The position numbers were made by a program, and so were the translations under genes. Shown piece by piece: positions 24,739 to 32,199 of a DNA stretch of 38,658 nucleotides (positions are counted from its first letter, which is position 1; every line of letters begins with the position of its first letter). Location: assembly GCA_019120075.1 (NCBI GenBank), contig DWVT01000100.1, positions 1 to 38,658 on the forward strand. Reading direction: 5' to 3'. The notes below the pieces were generated by a model. That model saw only the letters and a program-made list of their open reading frames with translations, was not told the origin of the DNA and made no database searches. Origin of the DNA: Candidatus Mediterraneibacter excrementigallinarum. GTDB taxonomy: Bacteria > Bacillota > Clostridia > Lachnospirales > Lachnospiraceae.

Positions 24739-24834
24739 TTAGCATAATAAAAGCAGGGAAAAACCCCTGCATGTTGCGGTCGCACCGCATGTTACAAAAC
24801 AGATAGCAGAAATCACTGCCCTTGGCCAGTTCAT
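24739..24834 (-). CDS. 31-residue hydrophobic leader peptide before the surface protein
   Basis: ATG 24834 follows GGGAGGAGG, one of the strongest ribosome binding sites in the window. The peptide opens MNWPRAVISAICFVTC, has four Cys and ends in a run of four Leu and a Cys. Its stop (24739-24741) abuts the AAAAGGAG of the surface-protein gene, so translation is probably coupled. It could be a small membrane protein or a regulatory leader peptide; a CAGGG/CCCTG hairpin lies within its 3' half. Not annotated by length-based gene finders. Confidence 0.55.
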   Translation of the reverse strand: MNWPRAVISAICFVTCGATATCRGFSLLLLC

Positions 24835-24860
24835 AATCCTCCTCCCTTGTTAACAAGCCC

Positions 24861-24940
24861 AAAAAAGCCAAAGACAGTGTGTCCAGAATACCTATCACTA
24901 GGAATTTTACGAAAAAGGACCTCTGCTCTTTGGCTTGCCT
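24861..24940 (-). ncRNA. structured leader ending in a terminator, upstream of the surface-protein operon
   Basis: On the minus strand AGCCAAAGA (24927-24935) pairs with TCTTTGGCT (24866-24874), with inner GTCC/GGAC and CCTA-GTGA-TAGG hairpins; a T run (24861-24866) follows. About 20 bases separate promoter and structure. This has the form of a transcription attenuator or small riboswitch. I could not match it to a known class. Confidence 0.55.
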
Positions 24941-24956
24941 TAAAAAATATATCTGT

Positions 24957-24985
24957 ATTATATCTTGATACGATAAGTATTACAA
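24957..24985 (-). promoter_or_regulatory. promoter of the surface-protein/sortase operon
   Basis: Minus strand TTGTAA (24980-24985), 17-base spacer, TATAAT (24957-24962). Confidence 0.7.
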
Positions 24986-25131
24986 TCAGGCTTATACTAC
25001 GCTAACTTCATATATAAACATTCCGTTTACATTATAGCCCCGGAGACAGCTATATGAGACAAATCCATCCGTATTAGCCATTGTGGTTTGCTCTCTTCTC
25101 TGATACGTTTACCATAAAAACAGGAGGCAGT

Positions 25132-27054
25132 ATGGAAATGGAACATCTTTCAGTACCTTCATGCTATAAATATATAAAAACAAAAGAAGGGGATCCTGAT
25201 TATCAAAGAATCTATGGAGTAGCAGTATCAGCGTATCAGACCAAATATCCAGAAGCACCTATGATAAAGGATGAAATATTCCGATATCTTAAATTGAGTC
25301 AGGTTATTCCAGAAAAATATAATTCAGAGTTACTCAATATGGACTATGTAGAATTATGTTTTTCAATAATATCACAATTTCAATGTAATGCAATCTGTCA
25401 AATATGCCCATATTCTACACTTTATCGCAATGCGCATGAGAAAGAAGAAACAATTATTTTAGGATTCGCATTAAATACATGGGAAAATTTGCAGAGAATA
25501 ATACAGGCAGGCGTTACAAGCAGACATTTCAGAGCTATGATACCAGTTTCAGAAAAATCAAAGGTTATGGTAGTACCTCTGAACAGACTTGCATTTGAGT
25601 ATTTGGAGAAAATACCAAAATCCCAGGAAGATATGCTATCTATTACTGATAAGATTATTTCGGTCCTAAAGCAGAACAACCAAAATAAATTATCAGCATC
25701 CGATTTTAGGATAGCAAAAAAGTATCTTGACAATTTATATAATGGCAACTACTCAAATCTTAACGATGATTTTCTGCAAAAAGCACTGAAAGATGGTTTC
25801 AATCTATCATTAGGGAGAAAAGCATCCAAACAGCAGATGCCGATGTCAGATGTAGCTACATCTGTAGTAAATAATGACCGTTCAGAAAAGACTCAGGCAG
25901 CTCATATTAGCGGCTTTCTAAAGGAAAGAAATATGCAGCCGAAACCGCAGCCTGCTCGAAAGCCAGATGAAACTGAGCTTCCGGTTGACAGCAGAATATC
26001 TGAATCTGAGATAAGCCAGACAGTATCCAGAGAAACACAAAAAAGCAATGATATAAAGCAGAATTCTACGGATCAGAAAATCTTAAGCACGTATAAAGTT
26101 TCGAATGATTTTTTGCCAAAAGAAGAACATAATTTCTTGTATCGCCCATGGAAGGCTACGAAAAAAACGTTAGAGGATAGAAATACTATTATTCTGGATC
26201 AGAATCATTCGTATAGTCAGGACATACTGCAGGAGGATCTTCTTCTTACTCCACTACTTCCCATGGAAGTTATTGACATGGAGGGCACCTCCGCCCTGCT
26301 TTTTTTGGCAAATCACAAATATTACTGTTATGAACGAAGTAATCCAGTCATACTTGATGTGCTGCTCCCCTATATTACAGCCAGCAGTTATAGGAAAATA
26401 TTATGTTACGAGCCGCACTTATTATATGCATATTTTGCAGAGGAACAGGCTTATGATGTGTCCATAATCGGACTTGGATTTTATTTCGATCTATTCAAGT
26501 CGCTCAAAAATTGTAGAACAAATCCTTCCGAAGCGATAGCAAAAATATGTCAGATCAAGGGAACGAGTTTCCCGGATATGCTTAGCTTATATAAGAAAAC
26601 CCATATGAAATTTGAGAAAATGCTCAGCAAAGAAGATTGCGAACGAGTTCAGCAGTTTCGTGAGATGAACCGTGTCGCAAAATTAATAGGATTTTCGGAA
26701 GCATATCATTCAGCAATATTTTCAACAGCGAATATTGTGAGTGCAGATAGTCGGAACGGATATACTTTTAGCTATAAATCTGGTACCCCAGTACAAGACT
26801 CTTATAAAGATGTTGCATTTCACATACGATGGAATGCCGTGTCATATTTTCCGGTTAAGGAAATGCTGGCTATATTGTCAGATGATATTATTTTCCGAAA
26901 AGGGTCTGCTGTCCTTTGTTTTGATGAAGGCAGCATAACTTTTGCTGTTCTGCCGGAACACTATGATTATTTGTGCGATCAGATAAATAGAATTGCGTAT
27001 CATATTGCAGATAAATATAAGAAACTTCCAGTAATGATTGACGAAAGCTCGTAA
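25132..27054 (+). CDS. 640-residue orphan protein, unknown function
   Basis: ATG 25132 has AGGAGG at ideal spacing, so the product is 640 residues; an upstream extension to 25081 has no site. Two folded parts are joined by a polar linker (about 235-325, rich in Gln, Lys, Ser, Pro). The N-terminal part carries FQCNAICQICPYSTLYRN, a Cys cluster C-x3-C-x2-C that may bind metal. The C-terminal part starts near YRPWKATKKTLEDRN and includes DMEGTSALLFLANHKYYCYE. No catalytic family recognised. It is A+T-rich, stands alone on its strand next to the surface-protein operon, and has no obvious partner; likely acquired. Confidence 0.75.
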   Translation: MEMEHLSVPSCYKYIKTKEGDPDYQRIYGVAVSAYQTKYPEAPMIKDEIFRYLKLSQVIPEKYNSELLNMDYVELCFSIISQFQCNAICQICPYSTLYRNAHEKEETIILGFALNTWENLQRIIQAGVTSRHFRAMIPVSEKSKVMVVPLNRLAFEYLEKIPKSQEDMLSITDKIISVLKQNNQNKLSASDFRIAKKYLDNLYNGNYSNLNDDFLQKALKDGFNLSLGRKASKQQMPMSDVATSVVNNDRSEKTQAAHISGFLKERNMQPKPQPARKPDETELPVDSRISESEISQTVSRETQKSNDIKQNSTDQKILSTYKVSNDFLPKEEHNFLYRPWKATKKTLEDRNTIILDQNHSYSQDILQEDLLLTPLLPMEVIDMEGTSALLFLANHKYYCYERSNPVILDVLLPYITASSYRKILCYEPHLLYAYFAEEQAYDVSIIGLGFYFDLFKSLKNCRTNPSEAIAKICQIKGTSFPDMLSLYKKTHMKFEKMLSKEDCERVQQFREMNRVAKLIGFSEAYHSAIFSTANIVSADSRNGYTFSYKSGTPVQDSYKDVAFHIRWNAVSYFPVKEMLAILSDDIIFRKGSAVLCFDEGSITFAVLPEHYDYLCDQINRIAYHIADKYKKLPVMIDESS

Positions 27055-27174
27055 GAATTATAGAATGGAAAGATTTCGCAGTCTTGTTTGTGTTTAAAGG
27101 GATAAAGTGGCGGAGGGAGGAACAATAATAAAGTTATTTGTATATATCATACTATAACATATTTTCAGAATGAT

Positions 27175-27879
27175 TCAAAGATCATTCAATGTATATCCTG
27201 TCATAAGCCCTCTTCGCCTTGCGGTTAGCTTCTCGTCATCACTATATTCAACAGTTTGTACTGCTTTTCCAGTCTTTTCCCATTTTAAATCCGAATGGAT
27301 GTAATATTCTCTTGCATAAATTGACAATTGATTATTTCCATCCGATCCCACGACAGTAATAGGCTCCTCTCCGGCACCCTTTATGATATGTCTTATAATA
27401 TAATCTCTATATGGATGATAATACTGCTCATCAAAATACTTGAGGGAATAAAACGTCTGTTTCCTTTGATGATTATTCATTATCAAATACAGCTTTCTTG
27501 GCAGATCCTCTATCTGTTCAAGCAGTTTATTAAACTCTTCCATCTGCTCTTTCCCTCTTCTGTCAATCTCGCGATTGAGCTGGTACACCTGCCATGTGCT
27601 ATTCATTTCACGAAGCACTTGAATTATCCAGTATTTATCCAGGGAGCCTTTTTCTCCAGACCACACATACGGCTCCAACGCATTCCAAAATCTCAATAGG
27701 TCCTGACAATTCTTTGTTGGGTTCAAATCATCTGTGACTCCATAAAAAAATTGGCGGCGCTCTTCTTCGGTTGTATTCTCTGAGAGTACATTCTGAAACT
27801 GATGATCAACTATTTGTAGCGCTGATATGATATCCGTACTGCCTTCGATAATCCTTTGATAATATTCGTCAATACTCAT
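27175..27879 (-). CDS. 234-residue accessory protein, unknown
   Basis: Starts MSIDEYYQRIIEGSTDIISA at ATG 27879, with AAAGGGA upstream. Mostly helical, with NREIDRRGKEQMEEFNKLLE suggesting a coiled coil at about 103-130. The C-terminal 40 residues are basic (DDEKLTARRRGLMTGYTL). No membrane segment or known motif. Its ATG overlaps the stop of an upstream open frame (ATGA), which points to a former two-gene unit. Family not recognised. Confidence 0.65.
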   Translation of the reverse strand: MSIDEYYQRIIEGSTDIISALQIVDHQFQNVLSENTTEEERRQFFYGVTDDLNPTKNCQDLLRFWNALEPYVWSGEKGSLDKYWIIQVLREMNSTWQVYQLNREIDRRGKEQMEEFNKLLEQIEDLPRKLYLIMNNHQRKQTFYSLKYFDEQYYHPYRDYIIRHIIKGAGEEPITVVGSDGNNQLSIYAREYYIHSDLKWEKTGKAVQTVEYSDDEKLTARRRGLMTGYTLNDL

Positions 27880-28115
27880 ATTAAATCCCTTTCCAACCGT
27901 TTAGATAATATTTTAAGTTCCCTGGCAATTTCTCGGAAAGTCAAATGAATATAAGAACTATAATTGAATATAAGCATGCACAGATAAGGCTGGCATCCCC
28001 CCTTGTCTGCCACCCGCATAATCTCATTATAGAATTGAGACTCCTTACATCCGAAACCACCACTTATAAATGAGTATAGCAGATGGAGGCTGTGATTTCC
28101 AGTAGCCGCTATATG
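27876..28115 (-). pseudogene. start-less reading frame coupled to the 27879 gene
   Basis: An 80-codon frame (opening HIAATGNHSLHLLYSFISGG) ends in a TGA overlapping the next ATG by four bases. Its tail, LTFREIARELKILSKRLERD, resembles a DNA-binding or sigma-like helix. There is no start codon at its head and TAA lies just before it; ATG 28019 inside would give 47 residues but lacks a good site. It is probably the 3' part of a decayed gene. The rest of 28116-28300 holds nothing I can support. Confidence 0.35.
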
Positions 28116-28300
28116 TTACAGCAAAATGCAACAATTATGTTCTTTCTAACATATTCTTTCCGATATGTTCTTGCGTCATGATGCAAAATTCCCCGGCGAT
28201 GCCTGCTATTTCAGCAAATATAGCCTTTTAAATCCCTAAAACATATATCTCTATTTTCTTCCGATTTTGCACCTGATTTTTCCGCTATTTTTTCGTTATC

Positions 28301-28630
28301 TCATTCTTGTTTTTTTTTACTTTCTTCCTTTGCTGTCTTGTTACCCTTTCCCATTATCTTTAATGAAAATCTTAGTCTATTGTTCTCGTCTTCTAAATTT
28401 TCAAGATTCTTTTCAAGACTTTCGATATATCTCAATAACCAGAATAATCCTCCGGATACAACACCTGATAGAATAACACAGCAAATCAAATAACAGAATA
28501 TCTGCTTTTGATTTAAAGCGCTCGGACAAGCTATGAATCCGTTTATCATCACCCAGGCCAGATATATACAGAAGCCGGCCTCAAGTATCAGTATGATTAT
28601 TTTTTTTGCGCGTCCCTTCCAGTTCTTCAT
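28301..28630 (-). CDS. small two-span membrane protein with coiled-coil tail
   Basis: AAAGGGAAG precedes ATG 28630, giving 109 residues; an ATG at 28672 in frame lacks a site. The protein has a basic N-terminus (MKNWKGRAKK), membrane segments at about 11-32 and 45-67, then a heptad-like segment RYIESLEKNLENLEDENNRL and a Lys-rich tail (KTAKEESKKKQE). The layout resembles small phage or plasmid membrane proteins. Function unknown. Confidence 0.6.
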   Translation of the reverse strand: MKNWKGRAKKIIILILEAGFCIYLAWVMINGFIACPSALNQKQIFCYLICCVILSGVVSGGLFWLLRYIESLEKNLENLEDENNRLRFSLKIMGKGNKTAKEESKKKQE

Positions 28631-28639
28631 ATCATCTTC

Positions 28640-29033
28640 CCTTTTAATTCTGCGCCATTTATCTTTTATCATTTACATTTTTACAGTAATTAATAGTATC
28701 CGGCATATTTACATCGATATATAAACACTGTGCCATAACATTAATCAAATGATAGTGAGTAAATCAAATTTGAAAGGGATGAAAATCTTAATCCAGTACG
28801 ATAGAATTAAGCTGCATGAAGAGAAAAAGAATCAGCCATTATGAGCTTTTATACGAGATGGAATATGAAACGTTCTTAACTGAGCGGACTGAGGGATAAT
28901 AAGAATGTTACTGTGCTACACGGCCAAACGCAGAATTGAAGACATTACAAGACGCATTCCTGATGATAATATATCTTCTGAGCAGCAGACATAACAATAG
29001 AAAAGGGAACAGCCATTTCTATGCTTTAATCGA
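28640..29033. other. gene-poor stretch
   Basis: About 400 bases without a convincing gene. The plus strand has tiny frames only, e.g. MKRKRISHYELLYEMEYETF (27 codons from about 28816) and MLLCYTAKRRIEDITRRIPD (29 codons from about 28904), the latter looking like a fragment of an HTH. They may be debris of one gene. Confidence 0.4.
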
Positions 29034-29360
29034 CTATTCCCTGAGACTTCGCATGCTAATCTTTATAAAACGCTGTTCTTCTTTCGTCAGAGTGTCCCAT
29101 AGGTCCAACACCTCTCTCTGATCTTCCGAAATATTCCCCGCCCCTCTTCTGTCTCCATTCTCAAAAAACTCTGACAAGCTGATCCCCAGTCCTTTGCAAA
29201 TCTTGTTCAGCGTGATCAAGGTCGGTATTGTCTTCTTCTTGACAATTGCTGATAAAGCAGACTGCGAAATGCCGGTCAAAGCAGAAAGCTGATATCTGCT
29301 TATCTTGTTCCGCTTACAGAGTTCATCAATTCTTTCCGGAATAAACTTCTCAATATCCAA
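29034..29360 (-). CDS. XRE-family transcriptional regulator
   Basis: 108 residues with a complete HTH at about 8-62: RIDELCKRNKISRYQLSALT, GISQSALSAIVKKKTIPTL, TLNKICKGLGISLSEFF. The C-terminal tail (DQREVLDLWDTLTKEEQRFI) is typical of cI/Xre-type regulators of mobile elements. Start is TTG 29360 with AAGGAAG upstream at somewhat long spacing. It lies divergent from the HTH protein at 29768. A perfect inverted repeat at 29436-29452 between them is the likely operator. Confidence 0.85.
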   Translation of the reverse strand: MDIEKFIPERIDELCKRNKISRYQLSALTGISQSALSAIVKKKTIPTLITLNKICKGLGISLSEFFENGDRRGAGNISEDQREVLDLWDTLTKEEQRFIKISMRSLRE

Positions 29361-29435
29361 GCAATATACACTTCCTTCCGTAGTAGTATAATGCTATTGT
29401 AACTAGAAGTTCCGCAAAAAATTAGTCCTGTATCA

Positions 29436-29452
29436 CAGAAGTAATACTTCTG
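29436..29452. promoter_or_regulatory. inverted repeat, probable XRE operator
   Basis: CAGAAGTAATACTTCTG is a perfect interrupted palindrome. Related half-sites AGAAGTAT (about 29458) and AGAAGT (29405) lie close by, forming a small cluster upstream of the XRE gene. Confidence 0.55.
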
Positions 29453-29535
29453 TATAAAGAAGTATATGGATAAAAAAATAATCGCCCCTATTCAATTTTA
29501 AATTACTCTTCTTTCAGTGTAACACTATTTCGTAA

Positions 29536-29676
29536 AATAAAAAAGAGGCTTTCTTACAAGTACTTCCGCTTGTCGGGCGTATTAATGAACTGGAATTTCA
29601 GTTGCGCAAAAATGTGGCAATGACGGTAAGCCTACTGAACAGAAAAATCCGGATGGTTAAAAAATCCTATAATTAA
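29536..29676 (+). pseudogene. 3' fragment of an unknown gene
   Basis: A start-less 47-codon frame reading LPLVGRINELEFQLRKNVAM then TVSLLNRKIRMVKKSYN. The regular heptad-like pattern suggests real coding, but the stop directly before it leaves no ribosome binding site. Likely the tail of a lost accessory gene. Confidence 0.3.
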
Positions 29677-29680
29677 ATAG

Positions 29681-29708
29681 TGGACACAGCGAATATATAT
29701 GATACAAT
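29681..29708 (+). promoter_or_regulatory. promoter of the 29768 HTH gene
   Basis: TGGACA (29681-29686), 16-base spacer, TACAAT (29703-29708). Confidence 0.45.
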
Positions 29709-29767
29709 TGTACTGTAATTAAATATAAGACTTTCAGAAACATTAGAAGGGCTAAGAAGGTGATATT

Positions 29768-30136
29768 GTGAAAGATTATGTTTCTTTTCCGGTTTATGAT
29801 GGAAACGAGATAAATGAAAATATTGAAAAGCTGCAGAACTTACTGGAACAGACAGGAATAGAAATCCACTATGTAAAAACAAATGATTCATTATTTGAAA
29901 AGCTAAATTTAGGTCTGTTGCAATTTAGCTGGGATGATGATGTGCTGCAAAAGAAAATGAAGAGAAATGCAGGAAGGAAATCCAAACTCAGTAATTACAC
30001 TTATATACTGGAAGATGTTCAAAACAAAGTAAAAGAACAAGGGGCGGACGCTACTGCAAAGGAGCTCGGTCTTAGCAGGTCCCGATTCTATGGACGACTT
30101 AAAAAAGCAAAAGAATCCGGCAGTTATTATTTTTAG
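29768..30136 (+). CDS. small HTH protein with resolvase-like DNA-binding tail
   Basis: Start GTG 29768 follows AGAAGG. The 122-residue protein has an acidic N-terminal half (YVSFPVYDGNEINENIEKLQ). Its basic C-terminal half ends in KEQGADATAKELGLSRSRFY then GRLKKAKESGSYYF, a resolvase/Fis-like helix-turn-helix. There is no catalytic domain, so it is a DNA-binding accessory factor, not a recombinase. Similar small proteins accompany conjugative elements of Clostridia. It is divergent from the XRE gene. Confidence 0.65.
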   Translation: MKDYVSFPVYDGNEINENIEKLQNLLEQTGIEIHYVKTNDSLFEKLNLGLLQFSWDDDVLQKKMKRNAGRKSKLSNYTYILEDVQNKVKEQGADATAKELGLSRSRFYGRLKKAKESGSYYF

Positions 30137-30324
30137 CAGTAAGCCTCAGTCAGCCCGGCGGCCGGCCGATATTCAGTCTGGAAGACAGTGGGGCGCCCCA
30201 TTTCCTTGGAGGCTGCCCGAGGAGTCCGGCTTCTGTTGCATGAAACTATCCTCGATTTGTCCGTAAAAATGAATTTTCCCTGAGGTGTCCGGGCGCCGGA
30301 TCATCACACACGAATGCAGAAGTA
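30137..30324. other. G+C-rich palindromic island downstream of operon B
   Basis: Markedly richer in G+C than its neighbours. It holds GGCGGCCGGCCG, GGGGCGCCCC and a TCCGG-GCG-CCGGA hairpin. On the minus strand a short frame reads NRSRTPRAASKEMGRPTVFQ without a start site. It may be a terminator region of operon B, an origin of transfer, or a junction; nothing decisive is visible. Confidence 0.35.
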
Positions 30325-30615
30325 TTAACTGAGATCTTTCAGGCACAAAGACAGGATTACCCTGTGATCCTGTGTCAGGACGATATCGTAAACCTTCAGA
30401 AAATTTATGGGTACACCGAAGTTCCTGAATTTCACTGAACTTTTGAGTTTATCGATTGCTGCATCAAGCAGTTCATCCTTATGCTCCCTGCACAGTTCGA
30501 TACTGTTATCAAAAAATGCCCTGAGCAGTATTTCAATCCGTATGATATCAAATGTATCGGGATCCTCATTACCGGTAAAACGTTGAAAAACAGGGCCCTG
30601 TACATTTACGATCAT
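30325..30615 (-). CDS. small accessory protein (operon B, last gene)
   Basis: ATG 30615 is preceded by AAGGAG, giving 96 residues; the frame continues up to a GTG at 30663 that overlaps the previous gene, but the later start has the better site. It begins MIVNVQGPVFQRFTGNEDPD and has ELLDAAIDKLKSSVKFRNFG in the middle. Family not recognised. Thirty-one bases separate it from the preceding gene. Confidence 0.6.
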   Translation of the reverse strand: MIVNVQGPVFQRFTGNEDPDTFDIIRIEILLRAFFDNSIELCREHKDELLDAAIDKLKSSVKFRNFGVPINFLKVYDIVLTQDHRVILSLCLKDLS

Positions 30616-30646
30616 GGAGTATGGCTCCTTCTTTTTCTTCTCCTGC

Positions 30647-30961
30647 TTATCTCTGCCCTGCACGAGCTACTAATTCTGCTATTTCTTCCGGAAAATGTTT
30701 TTCATAAAACCAACGGAAACGCACTTCCAGTCTACCGGCATCTAGCACCCTTATATCATTTTGGGGATGGATTTTGTCGTTTTCCAAAAGAAACTTTGTA
30801 TTGATCAGTTCCTGATACCGTTTATCGCTTTCCATTTCCTCCCGGCTTCGGTATCCTTGCTTAGGAGTCTTCCAGTATGTTATGTCGTGGATTGTCTGCT
30901 TATAGATCCGATCCCTTTCCTGTACATAACGTTCTGTAATCTTATTTATAATTTGCTGCAT
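30647..30961 (-). CDS. small accessory protein (operon B)
   Basis: 104 residues from ATG 30961, which lies inside the end of the YopX-like gene (16-base overlap). Starts MQQIINKITERYVQERDRIY and ends EIAELVARAGQR; VRFRWFYEKHFPEEIAEL near the end is amphipathic. No family recognised. The overlap shows it is translated with the YopX-like protein. Confidence 0.6.
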   Translation of the reverse strand: MQQIINKITERYVQERDRIYKQTIHDITYWKTPKQGYRSREEMESDKRYQELINTKFLLENDKIHPQNDIRVLDAGRLEVRFRWFYEKHFPEEIAELVARAGQR

Positions 30962-31599
30962 TCCAAACCTGCTTTCTCCGGATTCTGATAAATATTTCCG
31001 ATCACCCTCAGCGCGGGGCGAACTGTGTCGCCAAGGGGCTGCACATCTCCGGTCCGGGGATCCCTTGCTATAATAGCATAGGTTTCGGTATCAAACTCTA
31101 TTACATATGGATTCTTCATATAACCATATTCCACGATATCGCCTGTAAATACAGTCTTTCCATTGCAGTCTTCTCTCCCGATTGCATAGGAAAGCGTTTC
31201 CTTATGTACCTGTAAGAGTAAAGTGTTCATTATAATCTTGTCCTGCGCAAAAATCTGAGGGATAATGCGGATATCATCGGGAGAAGCAAGGACTGCTGTG
31301 CCGGAAATCATATCGCCGCTTTCAACTTCTATTCCCCTGCATTCCATAGCCGGCGTTAAGTATTCAATCCCTGTATCCGGATACTTTCGTCGGCATATTT
31401 CTTCGAGAAGCATTTCAGAAACAGTATTCCATGCCTCTATGGTTTCCATGGCAAAACCGCACCGGCGCTGATACTGCAGGATATATTGGTCAAAACACAG
31501 CGGTCGTTCTGTCCCTTCCTCAGTCATGATTTTGTATTCCTGGTAAAGTTCCATCAGTTCTTCATCCGATACATCTGAAAAAATATTTTCTTTTATCAT
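30946..31599 (-). CDS. YopX-domain protein
   Basis: 217 residues with AAGGAGG before ATG 31599. The C-terminal part (about 135-215) has the YopX layout: DCNGKTVFTGDIVEYGYMKN, a beta-rich stretch, and the closing ALRVIGNIYQNPE. YopX proteins come from SPbeta-like phages and mobile elements; their biochemical role is not established. The N-terminal 90 residues (DVSDEELMELYQEYKIMTEE) look like an unrelated helical domain. This gene is the best evidence that operon B is phage- or element-derived. Confidence 0.8.
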   Translation of the reverse strand: MIKENIFSDVSDEELMELYQEYKIMTEEGTERPLCFDQYILQYQRRCGFAMETIEAWNTVSEMLLEEICRRKYPDTGIEYLTPAMECRGIEVESGDMISGTAVLASPDDIRIIPQIFAQDKIIMNTLLLQVHKETLSYAIGREDCNGKTVFTGDIVEYGYMKNPYVIEFDTETYAIIARDPRTGDVQPLGDTVRPALRVIGNIYQNPEKAGLECSKL

Positions 31600-31714
31600 C
31601 TGTGAGCCTCCTTAAATATATCTTCTATATAATAATAGCCGGCTATTTTGGAAAAATGGAAATTATTTTATTTTTCTTTACGATCCGGCTTATTTCAGCT
31701 GCAGTTATACAATA

Positions 31715-31805
31715 TCATTTCCGTTTGCTGCTGATCCGTCTGGCTTCTTCAAGGGTCTTATGCCCGGTAATATCTTCAGAGTCAGGCCTATACACGGAAT
31801 TTCAT
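31715..31805 (-). pseudogene. small frameshifted reading frame
   Basis: GAGGGAG precedes ATG 31805 (MKFRV, then TAG). One frame over the sequence continues YRPDSEDITGHKTLEEARRI then SSKRK and a stop. Restoring two bases would join them into a basic peptide of about 31 residues. Probably a decayed small gene; the remaining 31600-31880 shows nothing else. Confidence 0.3.
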
Positions 31806-31856
31806 GATCTCCCTCAGGCAATAGCATACCAAAGCTCTGCCCTTTAAACAATGGAA

Positions 31857-31877
31857 AGGCCCGGATCATCCGGGCCT
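31857..31877 (-). terminator. strong hairpin after the 32093 gene
   Basis: AGGCCCGGAT and ATCCGGGCCT are perfect complements with one loop base. The minus strand has TTTTTT just before and TTTCC after it. It lies seven bases beyond the stop of the 69-residue gene. Confidence 0.6.
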
Positions 31878-31883
31878 AAAAAA

Positions 31884-32093
31884 TCAGCCTTTTGTAATAC
31901 TATCAAAATAAGTGACGTCATTATCACTTGCTTTTTTCATGAATACATGAAAACAATTTAGATCAAAATCATTGCACACGTTTACCACAATGTATTCTTT
32001 CCCGTGAAGGATCACGTGTTCATTAATCGAAGGTATCTTTGCCCCCTGCAATGTTTCCATATATTCTCTGAGATTATAAAGTAGCATTTTCAT
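31884..32093 (-). CDS. 69-residue accessory protein (operon B)
   Basis: ATG 32093 is preceded by GAGGGAG; an ATG at 32138 in frame lies within a hairpin and has no site. The product starts MKMLLYNLREYMETLQGAKI and contains VILHGKEYIVVNVCNDFDLN, a small beta-rich pattern. No family recognised. A strong hairpin (32116-32150) stands before its ribosome binding site. Confidence 0.6.
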   Translation of the reverse strand: MKMLLYNLREYMETLQGAKIPSINEHVILHGKEYIVVNVCNDFDLNCFHVFMKKASDNDVTYFDSITKG

Positions 32094-32115
32094 ATATATT
32101 TCTCCCTCGTATATA

Positions 32116-32150
32116 GGGCCAGGCTGAATGTTCAACACTCAGCCTGGCCT
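32116..32150 (-). promoter_or_regulatory. long hairpin just upstream of the 32093 gene
   Basis: GGCCAGGCTGA (32117-32127) and TCAGCCTGGCC (32139-32149), 11 bp perfect, end about ten bases before GAGGGAG. There is no U run, so it may act by sheltering or stabilising the mRNA, or as a processing site. Confidence 0.55.
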
Positions 32151-32199
32151 CCCAGTTTCCCCTGATTCTGTCAGGTTCTTCTTCTCCCGCTATCTATTA

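Noticed and set aside
24861-24940. Known riboswitch (cyclic-di-GMP I or II, SAM, guanidine, T-box)
   Set aside because: Conserved bases of these classes were not found in the leader; only a terminator-ending structure is supported.
29768-30136. Serine recombinase
   Set aside because: Only the resolvase-like DNA-binding tail is present; the catalytic domain with its Ser is absent.
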